Of a DNA stretch of 58,358 nucleotides, positions 26,296 through 34,387 are shown piece by piece. Source of the stretch: Hydrogenophilales bacterium 16-64-40 (GTDB lineage: Bacteria; Pseudomonadota; Gammaproteobacteria; Burkholderiales; Thiobacillaceae); the NCBI GenBank assembly GCA_002256995.1, contig NCGX01000017.1:1-58358 (forward strand). The letters are read 5' to 3'. How positions within the stretch are numbered: the first letter of the stretch is position 1; each line of letters begins with the position of its first letter. The notes beneath the pieces are model-generated. The model saw only the letters and a list, made by a program, of their open reading frames with translations. It was not told where the DNA came from and did no database searches. Position numbers and translations under genes: made by a program.

Positions 26296-26460
26296 ATGTT
26301 GTATTACGCCGTTGTATTTTTCGTCATTGCCATCATCGCCGCGGTGTTCGGATTTTCCGGACTGGCAGCAGGCGCTGCCGGCATCGCCAAGATTCTTTTT
26401 GTCGTGTTTCTGGTGATCGCGATTGCCACGTTCGTGGTCAATATGCTGCGTGGGCGCTAG
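26296..26460 (+). CDS. DUF1328 small membrane protein (second copy)
   Basis: 54 residues ([51 protein letters not shown]). Clearly paralogous to the gene at 25958-26131. AAGGAGA precedes the ATG. The two copies are about 165 bp apart. Confidence 0.88.
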   Translation: MLYYAVVFFVIAIIAAVFGFSGLAAGAAGIAKILFVVFLVIAIATFVVNMLRGR

Positions 26461-26514
26461 GCAGGTGGGTGCTAAAATCGAGACGGATACATCCAACCCA
26501 AGCTGGAGCCGTGC

Positions 26515-27150
26515 ATGATTCAGGTTGCCATCGTGGACGATCACCAGATTGTCCGAACCGGCTTTCGCGAACTGCTGAGCGAAGACGCCTCGATCAATAT
26601 CGCGTTCGAAGCCGCCAATGGCGACGAGGCGCTCGAAAAGTTGCGCACCACGCAATGCGGGGTCCTGTTGCTCGATATTTCCTTGCCGGGCAAGAGCGGC
26701 GTCGACGTATTGCGCGCGGTGCGCCAGCGTTATCCCGAAACCAATGTGCTGATCCTGAGCGGGTTTCCGGAGGAAAGCTATGCGCTCGCCATGATCAAGA
26801 ACGGTGCGAACGGCTATCTGTGCAAGGATTGCGAGCGCGAGGAACTGCTGCGGGCGATCCACATGGTGTCTGCCGGACGCCGTTATGTGTCGCCGCGTAC
26901 TGCCGAACTGCTTGCCGATGAAATGAGCGGCGAACGCAGCGGGGTGCTGCACGAGGCGTTGTCGGATCGCGAGCTTCAGGTGTTCCTGCGGCTGGCGCGC
27001 GGCGAGTCGGTCTCCGACATTGCCGGACAGTTGCATCTGAGCGTCAAGACCATCAGCACATACCGCTCGCGGGTGACCGACAAACTCAATGTTGCCAGCA
27101 ATGCCGAACTCGCCACGTATGCCTTACGACACGGACTCATCAATGACTAA
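26515..27150 (+). CDS. NarL/FixJ-family response regulator
   Basis: 211 residues. Receiver domain 1-120 (IVDDHQIVRTGFREL; phosphoacceptor Asp in VLLLDISLPGKSGVD; lysine in YLCKDC) and a C-terminal LuxR-type helix-turn-helix (LSDRELQVFLRLARGESVSDIAGQLHLSVKTISTYRSRVTDKL). It overlaps the next receiver gene by 8 bp. The partner is probably the convergent histidine kinase at 27575-29044. Confidence 0.92.
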   Translation: MIQVAIVDDHQIVRTGFRELLSEDASINIAFEAANGDEALEKLRTTQCGVLLLDISLPGKSGVDVLRAVRQRYPETNVLILSGFPEESYALAMIKNGANGYLCKDCEREELLRAIHMVSAGRRYVSPRTAELLADEMSGERSGVLHEALSDRELQVFLRLARGESVSDIAGQLHLSVKTISTYRSRVTDKLNVASNAELATYALRHGLIND

Positions 27151-27571
27151 TTCCGCTGCGCCAGCACTTGCAGCCCACTCACCCATGCTGAAAGTTTTTC
27201 TTATCGAAGACTCGGAACTGCTGCAGGAACTGCTCTCCGACATGTTGAGCGAACTCGAGGGGATCGACTTCTGCGGTTGCGCCGACGGCGAAGCCGAGGC
27301 ACTACGCCGGCTGGCGGAAACCCCCGTCGATCTGGTGATCATCGATATCGAACTCAAGCAGGGCAGCGGAATTGGGGTGCTGGATGCGCTGCAGACGGAT
27401 TCTGGCCGCTACGGGAATCCCCGCAAGGCTGTGCTGACCAACTACGCGCACGCCACCATGCGCCAGCGCTGCGCACACTTCGGGATGGATGCCTTCTTCG
27501 ACAAATCCCTGCACATCAACCAGTTGATCGATTACGTGGTTGATGCGGCGCACACCAAATCCGTGTCCTGA
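27143..27571 (+). CDS. single-domain response regulator
   Basis: 142 residues, CheY-like receiver only: VFLIEDSELLQELLSDML, phosphoacceptor in LVIIDIELKQGSG, VLTNYAH, and lysine in FFDKSL. The ATG at 27143 overlaps the upstream gene's stop, implying translational coupling. With no output domain it may act as a phosphate sink or protein-interaction switch for the adjacent kinase. It ends 3 bp before the kinase gene, which converges on it. Confidence 0.87.
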   Translation: MTNSAAPALAAHSPMLKVFLIEDSELLQELLSDMLSELEGIDFCGCADGEAEALRRLAETPVDLVIIDIELKQGSGIGVLDALQTDSGRYGNPRKAVLTNYAHATMRQRCAHFGMDAFFDKSLHINQLIDYVVDAAHTKSVS

Positions 27572-27574
27572 TCC

Positions 27575-29044
27575 TTATCCGGGCCGGTCGCTGGCGCGAT
27601 TCAGCCCGGCGGCACCACCCGGCTCTTGACGCCTGTCTCCGGCGCGGTGTTGATGTCGAGTTTCCCCCCCTGCGTCAGCCGGCAGCACCACCCGGATCTT
27701 GACGCCTGCGTCGGGCGCGGTGTCGATATCGAGTTCCCCGCCGTGCGTGAAAACCCGATGCTTGATTCCGGCCAGTCCATGACGCGCCAGCTTGGGCGAG
27801 TCAAGGTCGAAACCGACACCGTCATCCTCGATCGAGATTTCGATGCCGGTCGACGTGACGTGTAGCGTCACGCTGACATGGTGGGCCCGGGCATACTTGC
27901 GGATGTTGGTGAACGCTTCCTGAACGATACGGAACAGGCTGAGCGAGACCGCCTCTGACAGTTCGGGTTCGGTCTCGGGAAGGTCCGCCTTCACCTCGAT
28001 TTCCTCGCCTTGCCGGAATTCATCGATCAGCGCCCTCAGCGCATTGATCAGTCCCAGGTCATACAGCAGCGCCGGCCGCAGGTCGTTGGTGATGCGGCGT
28101 TTGAGGGTGATGCCGCCGATCAGGCTCTGGCGCAGGCGCGCCAAGCGTTGCGCAACCAGCGTTCGCGACTCGGGCGGCAGCTTGCGTTCGATCCAGTCGG
28201 CATCGAGCTTGGCGGCGGTGAGCAGGGCGCCGAGCTCGTCGTGCATCTCGCGTGCCAGATGCAGTTTCTCCGCTTCCCGCACCTCGGTCAGGTAGGTTGC
28301 AAGATTGGTCAGCTCTTCGGTGCGATGGCGAACATCGCGCTCGAGCCGTTCGTTTTCCGCCTCCAGCATGTGATTGATTTCTTCGCGCAGTTCCTGCTTT
28401 TTCTGCTTCTGGGCGATGGCCAGCACCAGCAGCATGAGCGAAGCGATGGACAGCAGAACGGTGCTGATGCGGGCGTTCTCGAAGCCACTCACCGACTGTC
28501 TGACGTTCTTTAGGTTGTCTGTGAGCAGTTCGGCCCTCATCGTGGTGTGCTGCATTTTGTAGGCGTCCATGGCCATGGTGCCCCTGTCAATCCAGGCTTT
28601 GTCCAGTGCCATGCCGCGCTCGATCATCCGGTTGCCGCGTTCCAGGTGGGTGACCAGGGCCTGTGCTTTCTTGATGAGTTCGATCGTGTTGGGGCGCTGC
28701 TCGGTCTGGTGATCCTGGTTGATCACCAGGATGGTGTCCTGGATTTTTTTGGCGCTCGCCTGAAACGACGTGCGATACGCCGGGTCCTCGGTCAGCGCAT
28801 AGCCGCGGGTGGCCGACTGGGCATCAAGCAACAGCAGATTCAAACGATCCAGATGGCCGGCATGGAGGCTCGAAATCCCGAATTGCTTCAGGGCATCGAG
28901 TCCCGCCGAGGCTTGCATGTAGCTCGCCACCAGCATGCCGATCAGGAGCGCCATGCCGACGGCCAGGTAAAGATGGGTGCTGGGGTGCAGTCCAACTTGC
29001 CGTTGTGACAACGCACGACTCGGGGCGGGGAGCGGGTTCGGCAT
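27575..29044 (-). CDS. sensor histidine kinase (NarX/HisKA_3 type) with altered C-terminus
   Basis: About 489 residues from the ATG at 29044; upstream starts at 29092 or a TTG at 29104 are possible. Membrane helix LYLAVGMALLIGMLVASYMQ, a CHASE3-like periplasmic helical region (LLLLDAQSATRGYALTEDPAYR), a second helix VLLSIASLMLLVLAIAQKQ, coiled coil, HisKA_3 with phosphoacceptor His in LAREMHDELGALLTAAKLDADW, and HATPase (VQEAFTNIRKYARAHHV, IEDDGVGFD, GLAGIKHRVFTHGGELDIDTAP). A 73-bp tandem duplication at the 3' end shifts the frame, replacing the natural end with ~30 unrelated residues. The catalytic core is intact, so activity is likely retained. It converges with the two response-regulator genes. 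Confidence 0.87.
   Translation of the reverse strand: MPNPLPAPSRALSQRQVGLHPSTHLYLAVGMALLIGMLVASYMQASAGLDALKQFGISSLHAGHLDRLNLLLLDAQSATRGYALTEDPAYRTSFQASAKKIQDTILVINQDHQTEQRPNTIELIKKAQALVTHLERGNRMIERGMALDKAWIDRGTMAMDAYKMQHTTMRAELLTDNLKNVRQSVSGFENARISTVLLSIASLMLLVLAIAQKQKKQELREEINHMLEAENERLERDVRHRTEELTNLATYLTEVREAEKLHLAREMHDELGALLTAAKLDADWIERKLPPESRTLVAQRLARLRQSLIGGITLKRRITNDLRPALLYDLGLINALRALIDEFRQGEEIEVKADLPETEPELSEAVSLSLFRIVQEAFTNIRKYARAHHVSVTLHVTSTGIEISIEDDGVGFDLDSPKLARHGLAGIKHRVFTHGGELDIDTAPDAGVKIRVVLPADAGGETRHQHRAGDRRQEPGGAAGLNRASDRPG
27603..27748. repeat. 73-bp imperfect tandem duplication in kinase 3' end
   Basis: Units about 27603-27675 and 27676-27748; landmark GCACCACCCGG begins at 27612 and again at 27685, exactly 73 apart. 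The downstream unit, read in the original frame on the minus strand, encodes a second HATPase end (GGKLDINTAPETGVKSRVVPPG then stop at 27601). Because 73 is not a multiple of three the gene now leaves that frame. The units differ at about ten positions, so the duplication is not recent. Confidence 0.85.
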
Positions 29045-29219
29045 GATTGGATTCGTTGCGAGCAGTGGGAACGGATTTATTGCAGGAATCATCCGACAGG
29101 TCAATCTGTTGCCCGATGACAGCGGTTGTCGGCCTCGTGTGCTACGAGATTGCAGGCGATGTCCGATGGCAGCGGGGATTGTTTGCCGAGTCAGTTATCT
29201 ATTTCAGGAGGCCACCTGA

Positions 29220-29316
29220 AAACGCTTCTCGCACGCTTAGTGTCTTCCACGAGGAGATCGAACGCGGCGGTGAGAAAGTCCAGGATACGGCGAAGGACGG
29301 CCAGCAACGGATGTAA
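29220..29316 (+). pseudogene. possible entericidin-like 3' fragment
   Basis: The plus strand reads RTLSVFHEEIERGGEKVQDTAKD and a stop at 29316. EIERGGEKVQDTA resembles the C-terminal half of entericidin-type small lipoproteins, but no signal peptide or lipobox is present upstream in frame. It may be a remnant or chance. The rest of the 309-bp gap (29045-29353) shows nothing. Confidence 0.3.
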
Positions 29317-29353
29317 GCCGCCGTCCTCTCGCCGCGCCCAGTCATTTCCGCTG

Positions 29354-30610
29354 TTAGCGCCTGGACGCGAGGCCGGGCCAGGTCTTCGGCAGCAGCACCC
29401 ACAAGCGGCCGCGTTGTTTCATGCGGCCGGCGAGTTCGCCGGCCTTGTCGCCAAAACCCCAGAAGAAGTCGGCGCGCACGCCGCCGCGGATGGCGCTGCC
29501 GGTGTCCTGCGCCATCACCAACCGGTTCAGCGGCCGTGGCGAATTGGGCTGGGTGGTGGCAAGGAAGACCGGTGCGCCGAGTGGAATGAAGCGGGGGTCG
29601 ACGGCAATCGAGCGGCCGCCGGTCAGCGGTACGCCGAGTGCGCCCAGCGGGCCGGACAGACCGTTGGGCAGTTCGCGGAAGAACACGTAGCTGGGGTTGC
29701 TGGCGAGCAGCGCGGGAAGCTTGTCGGGGTTCTTCGCGCCCCAGTTCTTGATGCCCTGCATCGACGCCTGTTCGCGTTTCAGCTCGCCGCGTTCGATCAG
29801 CAGCTTGCCGATCGACAGGTAAGGGTGGCCGTTCTGGTCCGCATAGCCGACCCGCATGTGCGAACCGTCCGGCAGTTCGATGCGGCCCGAGCCCTGGATT
29901 TGCAGAAAGAAGAGGTCGACCGGGTCTTCGGCCCAGGCGATGGGCTGTCCCTTGAAGCCGTTGCCCGCCGTCTCGATGTCCTTGCGCGTGGGGTAGGGCA
30001 GCAGCTTGTTGCCGACCAGCCGTCCGCGCAGGCGCATTCCCTTCAGTTCGGGGTGGACGCTCGCCAGCTCCACCGAGATGAGGTCGTCGGGGGCGGCGTA
30101 GAGCGGAAAGCGCGCCCGCGCGGTGCGCACGCGGTCGCCTTTCAGCAGCGGTTCGTAATAGCCGGTCACCATCCCTTCGGCGCTGCCGTCCTCCGCAGTG
30201 GCCTGGTAGGGCTGAAAACGCTGCTCGAAAAAGGCGCGGGCGGCCGCGTCGTCGGGCGCGGCCATGCGGGCAGCTTCGACACAGACCGCATGCCAGGCGG
30301 CACGCTTGACCAGCGTGGAACAGTTTTGCAGAAACGCGCCCCAGGTTTCGCTGATCGCGTCGTCCTGCCAGAAGGCCACTGCCGCCCAGCCGACCGGTTT
30401 GAGCAAGGGGTAGGCCACCGCCGGCGAGGGGATGAGTGCGGGCGGTGCAGGCAGGAGTTCGGGCACCGGTTGCGGCACCGGCACCGGAGCAGGTGCCGGT
30501 ATGGGCGCCGGCGTCGGCGTCGGGAGGGGGGTCGGCTCCTTGGGCGGCTGAACCGCACAGGCTGACAATAACAGGGCGAACAGCCACGGGCTTGCGCGTA
30601 ACAGCATCAC
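29354..30610 (-). CDS. mltA: membrane-bound lytic murein transglycosylase A
   Basis: 418 residues; cleaves peptidoglycan, anchored to the outer membrane. Lipoprotein signal with lipobox LLLSAC (Cys 18), then a Pro-rich linker (PTPLPTPTPAPIPAPAPVPVP), then the MltA domain (GMVTGYYEPLLKGDR, DPVDLFFLQIQGSGRIEL, YADQNGHPYLSIG) and 3D domain with the catalytic aspartate in MAQDTGSAIRGGVRADFFWG. Normal architecture. It is transcribed divergently from the small gene at 30671. Confidence 0.94.
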   Translation of the reverse strand: MMLLRASPWLFALLLSACAVQPPKEPTPLPTPTPAPIPAPAPVPVPQPVPELLPAPPALIPSPAVAYPLLKPVGWAAVAFWQDDAISETWGAFLQNCSTLVKRAAWHAVCVEAARMAAPDDAAARAFFEQRFQPYQATAEDGSAEGMVTGYYEPLLKGDRVRTARARFPLYAAPDDLISVELASVHPELKGMRLRGRLVGNKLLPYPTRKDIETAGNGFKGQPIAWAEDPVDLFFLQIQGSGRIELPDGSHMRVGYADQNGHPYLSIGKLLIERGELKREQASMQGIKNWGAKNPDKLPALLASNPSYVFFRELPNGLSGPLGALGVPLTGGRSIAVDPRFIPLGAPVFLATTQPNSPRPLNRLVMAQDTGSAIRGGVRADFFWGFGDKAGELAGRMKQRGRLWVLLPKTWPGLASRR

Positions 30611-30670
30611 GGGTGAAGATGGCTCAGATTGAAAACACGCGTCGAGTATAACAATGGAGAGACTGTCTTA

Positions 30671-30763
30671 ATGGAGACTCAGGGGCTGGGCTGGTTGTTG
30701 CTGGAAGCCGGCATTGCGCTGAGCCTGTTCGTGTTTATCGTGTGGTGGACGATGAAAAAATAG
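30671..30763 (+). CDS. 30-residue small membrane protein
   Basis: METQGLGWLLLEAGIALS then LFVFIVWWTMKK and a TAG stop. One hydrophobic helix with a positively charged C-terminal end. It is in the 183-bp gap between mltA and apaG; length, composition and clean start/stop suggest a genuine small membrane protein. No Shine-Dalgarno was seen. Confidence 0.5.
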   Translation: METQGLGWLLLEAGIALSLFVFIVWWTMKK

Positions 30764-30793
30764 GGTCGCGGTCAAGGAAGTCCTGGCCCCAGT

Positions 30794-31177
30794 TCAATGC
30801 AGCACCCGGGGCATCGACAGCGTGAAAACGGGAATCTCGGCGTCGAACTTGTTGCCGTCTTCGGCCACCATCTGATAGGTGCCGCGCATGGTGCCGACCG
30901 GCGTGGCCATCGCGGTGCCGCTGGTGTATTCGAAACTCTCGCCCGGCCGCAGCAGCGGCTGTTCGCCGATCACCCCGAGGCCCTTGACTTCCTGGGTGAC
31001 GTTTTCCGCATCGGCGATGATCCAGTGGCGCGAAATCAGCTGCGCGGACACGGTGCCGGTGTTGGAGATTGTCACGGTGTAGGCGAACACGTAGCGATCC
31101 GCAGAGGGGTCGCTTTGTTCGGCCAGGTACGTCGTGTCGACGTTGATGCTGATCTGGTATTTCTTGCCTTCGGCCAC
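30794..31177 (-). CDS. apaG: ApaG protein
   Basis: 127 residues from a GTG at 31177, which aligns with the usual ApaG start; the open frame continues further upstream without homology. Conserved core: [80 protein letters not shown] small fibronectin-type-III-like fold; its role is not settled. Divergent from rpe. Confidence 0.9.
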   Translation of the reverse strand: MAEGKKYQISINVDTTYLAEQSDPSADRYVFAYTVTISNTGTVSAQLISRHWIIADAENVTQEVKGLGVIGEQPLLRPGESFEYTSGTAMATPVGTMRGTYQMVAEDGNKFDAEIPVFTLSMPRVLH

Positions 31178-31271
31178 GGTTTTGCTCGACAAAATGGAAT
31201 GCGTGAAGTGTAACGCAATGCCATGGCGGCTGCTAAAATGCCCGGGTTTCCCAAAATTCCCGGAGCTTCCC

Positions 31272-31955
31272 ATGACTTATCGCATCGCCCCGTCCATCCT
31301 GTCCGCCAACTTTGCCAAGCTGGGCGAGGAAGTCGACTTTGTGCTCGCCTCCGGCGCCGACATTGTCCACTTCGACGTGATGGACAACCACTATGTGCCC
31401 AACCTCACCATCGGTCCGCTGGTGTGCGAGGCGCTGCGGAAGCACGGCGTGACCGCGCCGATCGACGTCCACCTGATGGTGAAGCCGGTCGACCGCATCA
31501 TCCCTGATTTTGCAAAAGCGGGGGCGACCTACATCACCTTCCACCCGGAAGCCTCCGAGCACGTCGACCGCACCATCGGCCTGATCAAGGAAAACGGCTG
31601 CAAGGCCGGCCTGGTGTTCAACCCGGCCACTCCGCTCGATGTCCTCGAATACACGCTCGACAAGATCGACATGGTGCTCCTGATGTCGGTCAACCCAGGC
31701 TTCGGCGGCCAGAAGTTCATCCCCTACGTGCTGGACAAGGCGCGCGCGGTGCGCAAGATGATCGACGACCGCGGACTCAACGTGAACATCGAGATCGACG
31801 GCGGCGTCGGCCCCGCCAACATCGCCGAAGTCGCGCGTGCAGGCGTCGACACCTTCGTCGCCGGCTCGGCCATTTTCAACGCCGCCAAGGACACCGACCC
31901 GCAGCGCTACAACAGCGTCATCGCCGCGATGCGCGCGGAACTCGCGAAGGTCTGA
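31272..31955 (+). CDS. rpe: ribulose-phosphate 3-epimerase
   Basis: Interconverts ribulose-5-phosphate and xylulose-5-phosphate in the pentose phosphate and Calvin cycles. 227 residues, TIM barrel: [67 protein letters not shown] and [11 protein letters not shown]; metal- and substrate-binding residues are intact. First of the rpe-gph-trpE run typical of betaproteobacteria. Confidence 0.95.
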   Translation: MTYRIAPSILSANFAKLGEEVDFVLASGADIVHFDVMDNHYVPNLTIGPLVCEALRKHGVTAPIDVHLMVKPVDRIIPDFAKAGATYITFHPEASEHVDRTIGLIKENGCKAGLVFNPATPLDVLEYTLDKIDMVLLMSVNPGFGGQKFIPYVLDKARAVRKMIDDRGLNVNIEIDGGVGPANIAEVARAGVDTFVAGSAIFNAAKDTDPQRYNSVIAAMRAELAKV

Positions 31956-31958
31956 ACT

Positions 31959-32091
31959 GCAGGGATCAGGGGGGCAGGATTCAGGGGGCAGGGAGCTTTG
32001 TGCTTCGCGCCTTTTTGAATTCGCGCGGCCGCAAGTCGGTCCTCGCCTGATTCCTGATTCCTGATTCCTGAATCCTGAATCCTGACCCCTA
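31959..32091. repeat. palindromic element E1 built of heptamer repeats
   Basis: Left arm AGGGATCAGG...CAGGATTCAGGGGGCAGGG (31960-31993), central core TGCTTCGCGCCTTTTTGAAT (32001-32020), right arm of tandem CCTGATT and CCTGAAT heptamers ending CCTGACCCCT (32045-32090). The arms are inverted repeats. It is related to E2 at 32785-32900, whose core lies in the opposite orientation. Confidence 0.8.
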
Positions 32092-32098
32092 GAAAAAA

Positions 32099-32779
32099 AT
32101 GAATTTCCCCCTCCCCATCAAAGCCGTCGTCATCGATCTCGACGGCACCCTGCTCAACACCGCGCCGGACCTGGCGCACGCTGCCGAACTGATGATGGCC
32201 GACCTCGGTCGGCCCTGCCCGTCGCTGGAAACCATTTCCACCTACATCGGCAATGGCGTGTCGCGGCTGGTCAAGCGCGTGCTCACCGGCGAGATGGATG
32301 CCGAGCCGGGTGCGGCGCTGTTCGAACAGGCGATCGCGTCGTACCAGAAGCACTACGGCGAACACGTGTCGCTGCATTCGCGCCCGTTCGACGGCGTGGT
32401 CGAAGGCCTCGACGCCTTCAAGGCGATGGGCGTGCATATCGCCTGCATCACCAACAAGGCCGCGCAGTTCACCCACCCGTTGCTGAAGGACACGGGCCTG
32501 TTCGACTATTTCGAGCTGATCCTGTCGGGCGACACGCTGCCCAGACGCAAGCCGGACCCGCTGCCGCTCTTGCATGCCTGCGAGGTGTTCGACGTGACGC
32601 CGACCGAATTGCTGCTGATCGGCGATTCGCTCAACGACACCCAGGCCGCGCGCGCCGCCGGCTGCCCGGTGTTCTGCGTGCCCTATGGCTACAACCGCGG
32701 CCGCCCGGTCGCCGAGCTCGATCTGGACGCGGTGGTGCCGAGCCTGATCGAAGCGGCGAAGATGGTGGTGAAGGCGTAA
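32099..32779 (+). CDS. gph: phosphoglycolate phosphatase
   Basis: 226-residue HAD hydrolase that removes 2-phosphoglycolate. Motif I VVIDLDGTLLNT, motif II (IACITNKA), lysine in RRKPDPLPL, motif IV LLIGDSLNDTQAARAAG. Placed between rpe and trpE as in many betaproteobacteria. Flanked on both sides by elements E1 and E2, so transcription from rpe must pass through palindromic RNA. Confidence 0.92.
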   Translation: MNFPLPIKAVVIDLDGTLLNTAPDLAHAAELMMADLGRPCPSLETISTYIGNGVSRLVKRVLTGEMDAEPGAALFEQAIASYQKHYGEHVSLHSRPFDGVVEGLDAFKAMGVHIACITNKAAQFTHPLLKDTGLFDYFELILSGDTLPRRKPDPLPLLHACEVFDVTPTELLLIGDSLNDTQAARAAGCPVFCVPYGYNRGRPVAELDLDAVVPSLIEAAKMVVKA

Positions 32780-32784
32780 TGGCG

Positions 32785-32900
32785 AGGGGTCAGGATTCAG
32801 GGATCAGGATGCAGGGGGCGTGCCGCCGATGGCGGCGCTCGTCTTAAAAAGGCGCGCAGCGCATTTCCTGATCCCTGAATCCCGAATCCTGACCCCTGAA
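32785..32900. repeat. palindromic element E2, inverted relative to E1
   Basis: Left arm GAGGGGTCAGGATTCAGGGA (32785-32804), right arm CCTGATCCCTGAAT...CCTGACCCCTGAA (32867-32899). The core read on the minus strand, CGCTGCGCGCCTTTTTAAGA, matches the E1 core at 16 of 20 positions. It ends 3 bp before the trpE start codon and thus supplies the trpE leader. Confidence 0.8.
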
Positions 32901-32902
32901 AA

Positions 32903-34378
32903 ATGACTGAACAAGACTTCTTCGATCTCGTCCGCCAGGGCTACAACCGCATCCCGCTGGTGCGCGAACTGCCTGGCGACCTGGAAACACCACTGTCGGT
33001 GTACCTCAAGCTGGCCAATGCGCCCTACACCTACCTGCTCGAATCGGTGGTGGGCGGCGAGCGTTTCGGCCGCTATTCCTTCATCGGCCTGCCGGCGCGA
33101 ACGGTGTTGCGCGTGCGGGCGCACCTGCTGACGGTGGAAACCGACGGCGAGAAGGTCGAGGAGCACGATCTGCCCGATCCGCTGGCCTTCATCGCCGCGT
33201 TCCAGGCGCGCTACAAGGCGGCGCCGGTGGCGGGATTGCCGCGCTTCACCGGCGGGCTGGCAGGCTACTTCGGCTACGACACCATCCGCTACATCGAGAA
33301 GCGGCTCTCGGCAACGCGCAAGGAAGACGTGCTGCACACGCCGGACATTCTGTTGATGCTGACCGAGGAGCTGGCGGTGTTCGACAACCTCGCCGGCAAG
33401 CTCTACCTCATCACCCACGCCGACCCGATGCAGCCGGATGCCTACGCGCAGGGCCACTTGCGCCTTGCCGAGCTGGCCGAGCAGCTGCACGCGCCGGTGC
33501 GTCTGCCGGCCGAGCCGGTGATGGTGGCGGACGAGCCGCAGTCCGAATTCGGCGAGGCCGAATTCAAGGCGGCGGTGCAAAAGGCCAAGGACTACATCGC
33601 GGCCGGCGATGTCATGCAGGTGGTGCTCTCCCAGCGCATGTCGCGTCCGTTCAATGCCTCGCCGCTGTCGCTCTACCGCGCGCTGCGCGGCCTCAATCCG
33701 TCGCCCTACATGTTCTATTACGATTTCGGCGGCTTCCACGTGGTGGGTTCCTCGCCCGAAATCCTGGTGCGGCTGGAGGGCGATTCCGTCACCCTGCGCC
33801 CCATCGCCGGCACTCGCCCGCGCGGCCTCACGCGCGAGGACGACCAGCGCCTCGCCGAGGAGCTGCTGGCCGACCCGAAGGAGTGCGCCGAACATCTGCA
33901 GCTGCTCGACCTGGGCCGCAACGACACCGGACGCGTGGCCGTCACCGGCAGCGTCCGCGTCACCGAGCACATGCAGATCGAGCGTTATTCGCACGTCATG
34001 CACATCGTCTCCAACGTCGAGGGCAAGCTGATACCGGGCTTGTCCGCGCTCGACGTGCTGCGCGCCAGCTTCCCCGCCGGCACCGTGTCCGGCGCGCCCA
34101 AGGTGCGGGCGATGGAAATCATCGACGAACTCGAGCCCAGCAAGCGTGGCATCTACGCCGGTGCGGTCGGCTATCTTGGTTTCAACGGCGACATGGATCT
34201 GGCGATCGCCATCCGTACCGCGGTGGTCAAGGGCGGCATGCTGTACGCGCAGGCGGGCGCCGGCATTGTTGCCGATTCGGTGCCAGACAACGAATGGCTC
34301 GAAACGCTGAACAAGGCGCGCGCCATCATCCGCGCGGCCGAGCTGGTCCAGGCACGATTCGGTACCCTGACCGACTGA
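32903..34378 (+). CDS. trpE: anthranilate synthase component I
   Basis: 491 residues; converts chorismate to anthranilate with TrpG. Chorismate-binding core from about residue 215: [118 protein letters not shown]-terminal feedback-inhibition region with LLES (residues about 45-48) is normal. It is separated from trpGDC by the sulfide module at 34388-37365. Confidence 0.95.
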   Translation: MTEQDFFDLVRQGYNRIPLVRELPGDLETPLSVYLKLANAPYTYLLESVVGGERFGRYSFIGLPARTVLRVRAHLLTVETDGEKVEEHDLPDPLAFIAAFQARYKAAPVAGLPRFTGGLAGYFGYDTIRYIEKRLSATRKEDVLHTPDILLMLTEELAVFDNLAGKLYLITHADPMQPDAYAQGHLRLAELAEQLHAPVRLPAEPVMVADEPQSEFGEAEFKAAVQKAKDYIAAGDVMQVVLSQRMSRPFNASPLSLYRALRGLNPSPYMFYYDFGGFHVVGSSPEILVRLEGDSVTLRPIAGTRPRGLTREDDQRLAEELLADPKECAEHLQLLDLGRNDTGRVAVTGSVRVTEHMQIERYSHVMHIVSNVEGKLIPGLSALDVLRASFPAGTVSGAPKVRAMEIIDELEPSKRGIYAGAVGYLGFNGDMDLAIAIRTAVVKGGMLYAQAGAGIVADSVPDNEWLETLNKARAIIRAAELVQARFGTLTD

Positions 34379-34387
34379 GCCGGGCGC

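Noticed and set aside
32045-32090. CRISPR-like or microsatellite array of CCTGATT units
   Set aside because: No spacers; the units are contiguous heptamers forming one arm of an inverted repeat.
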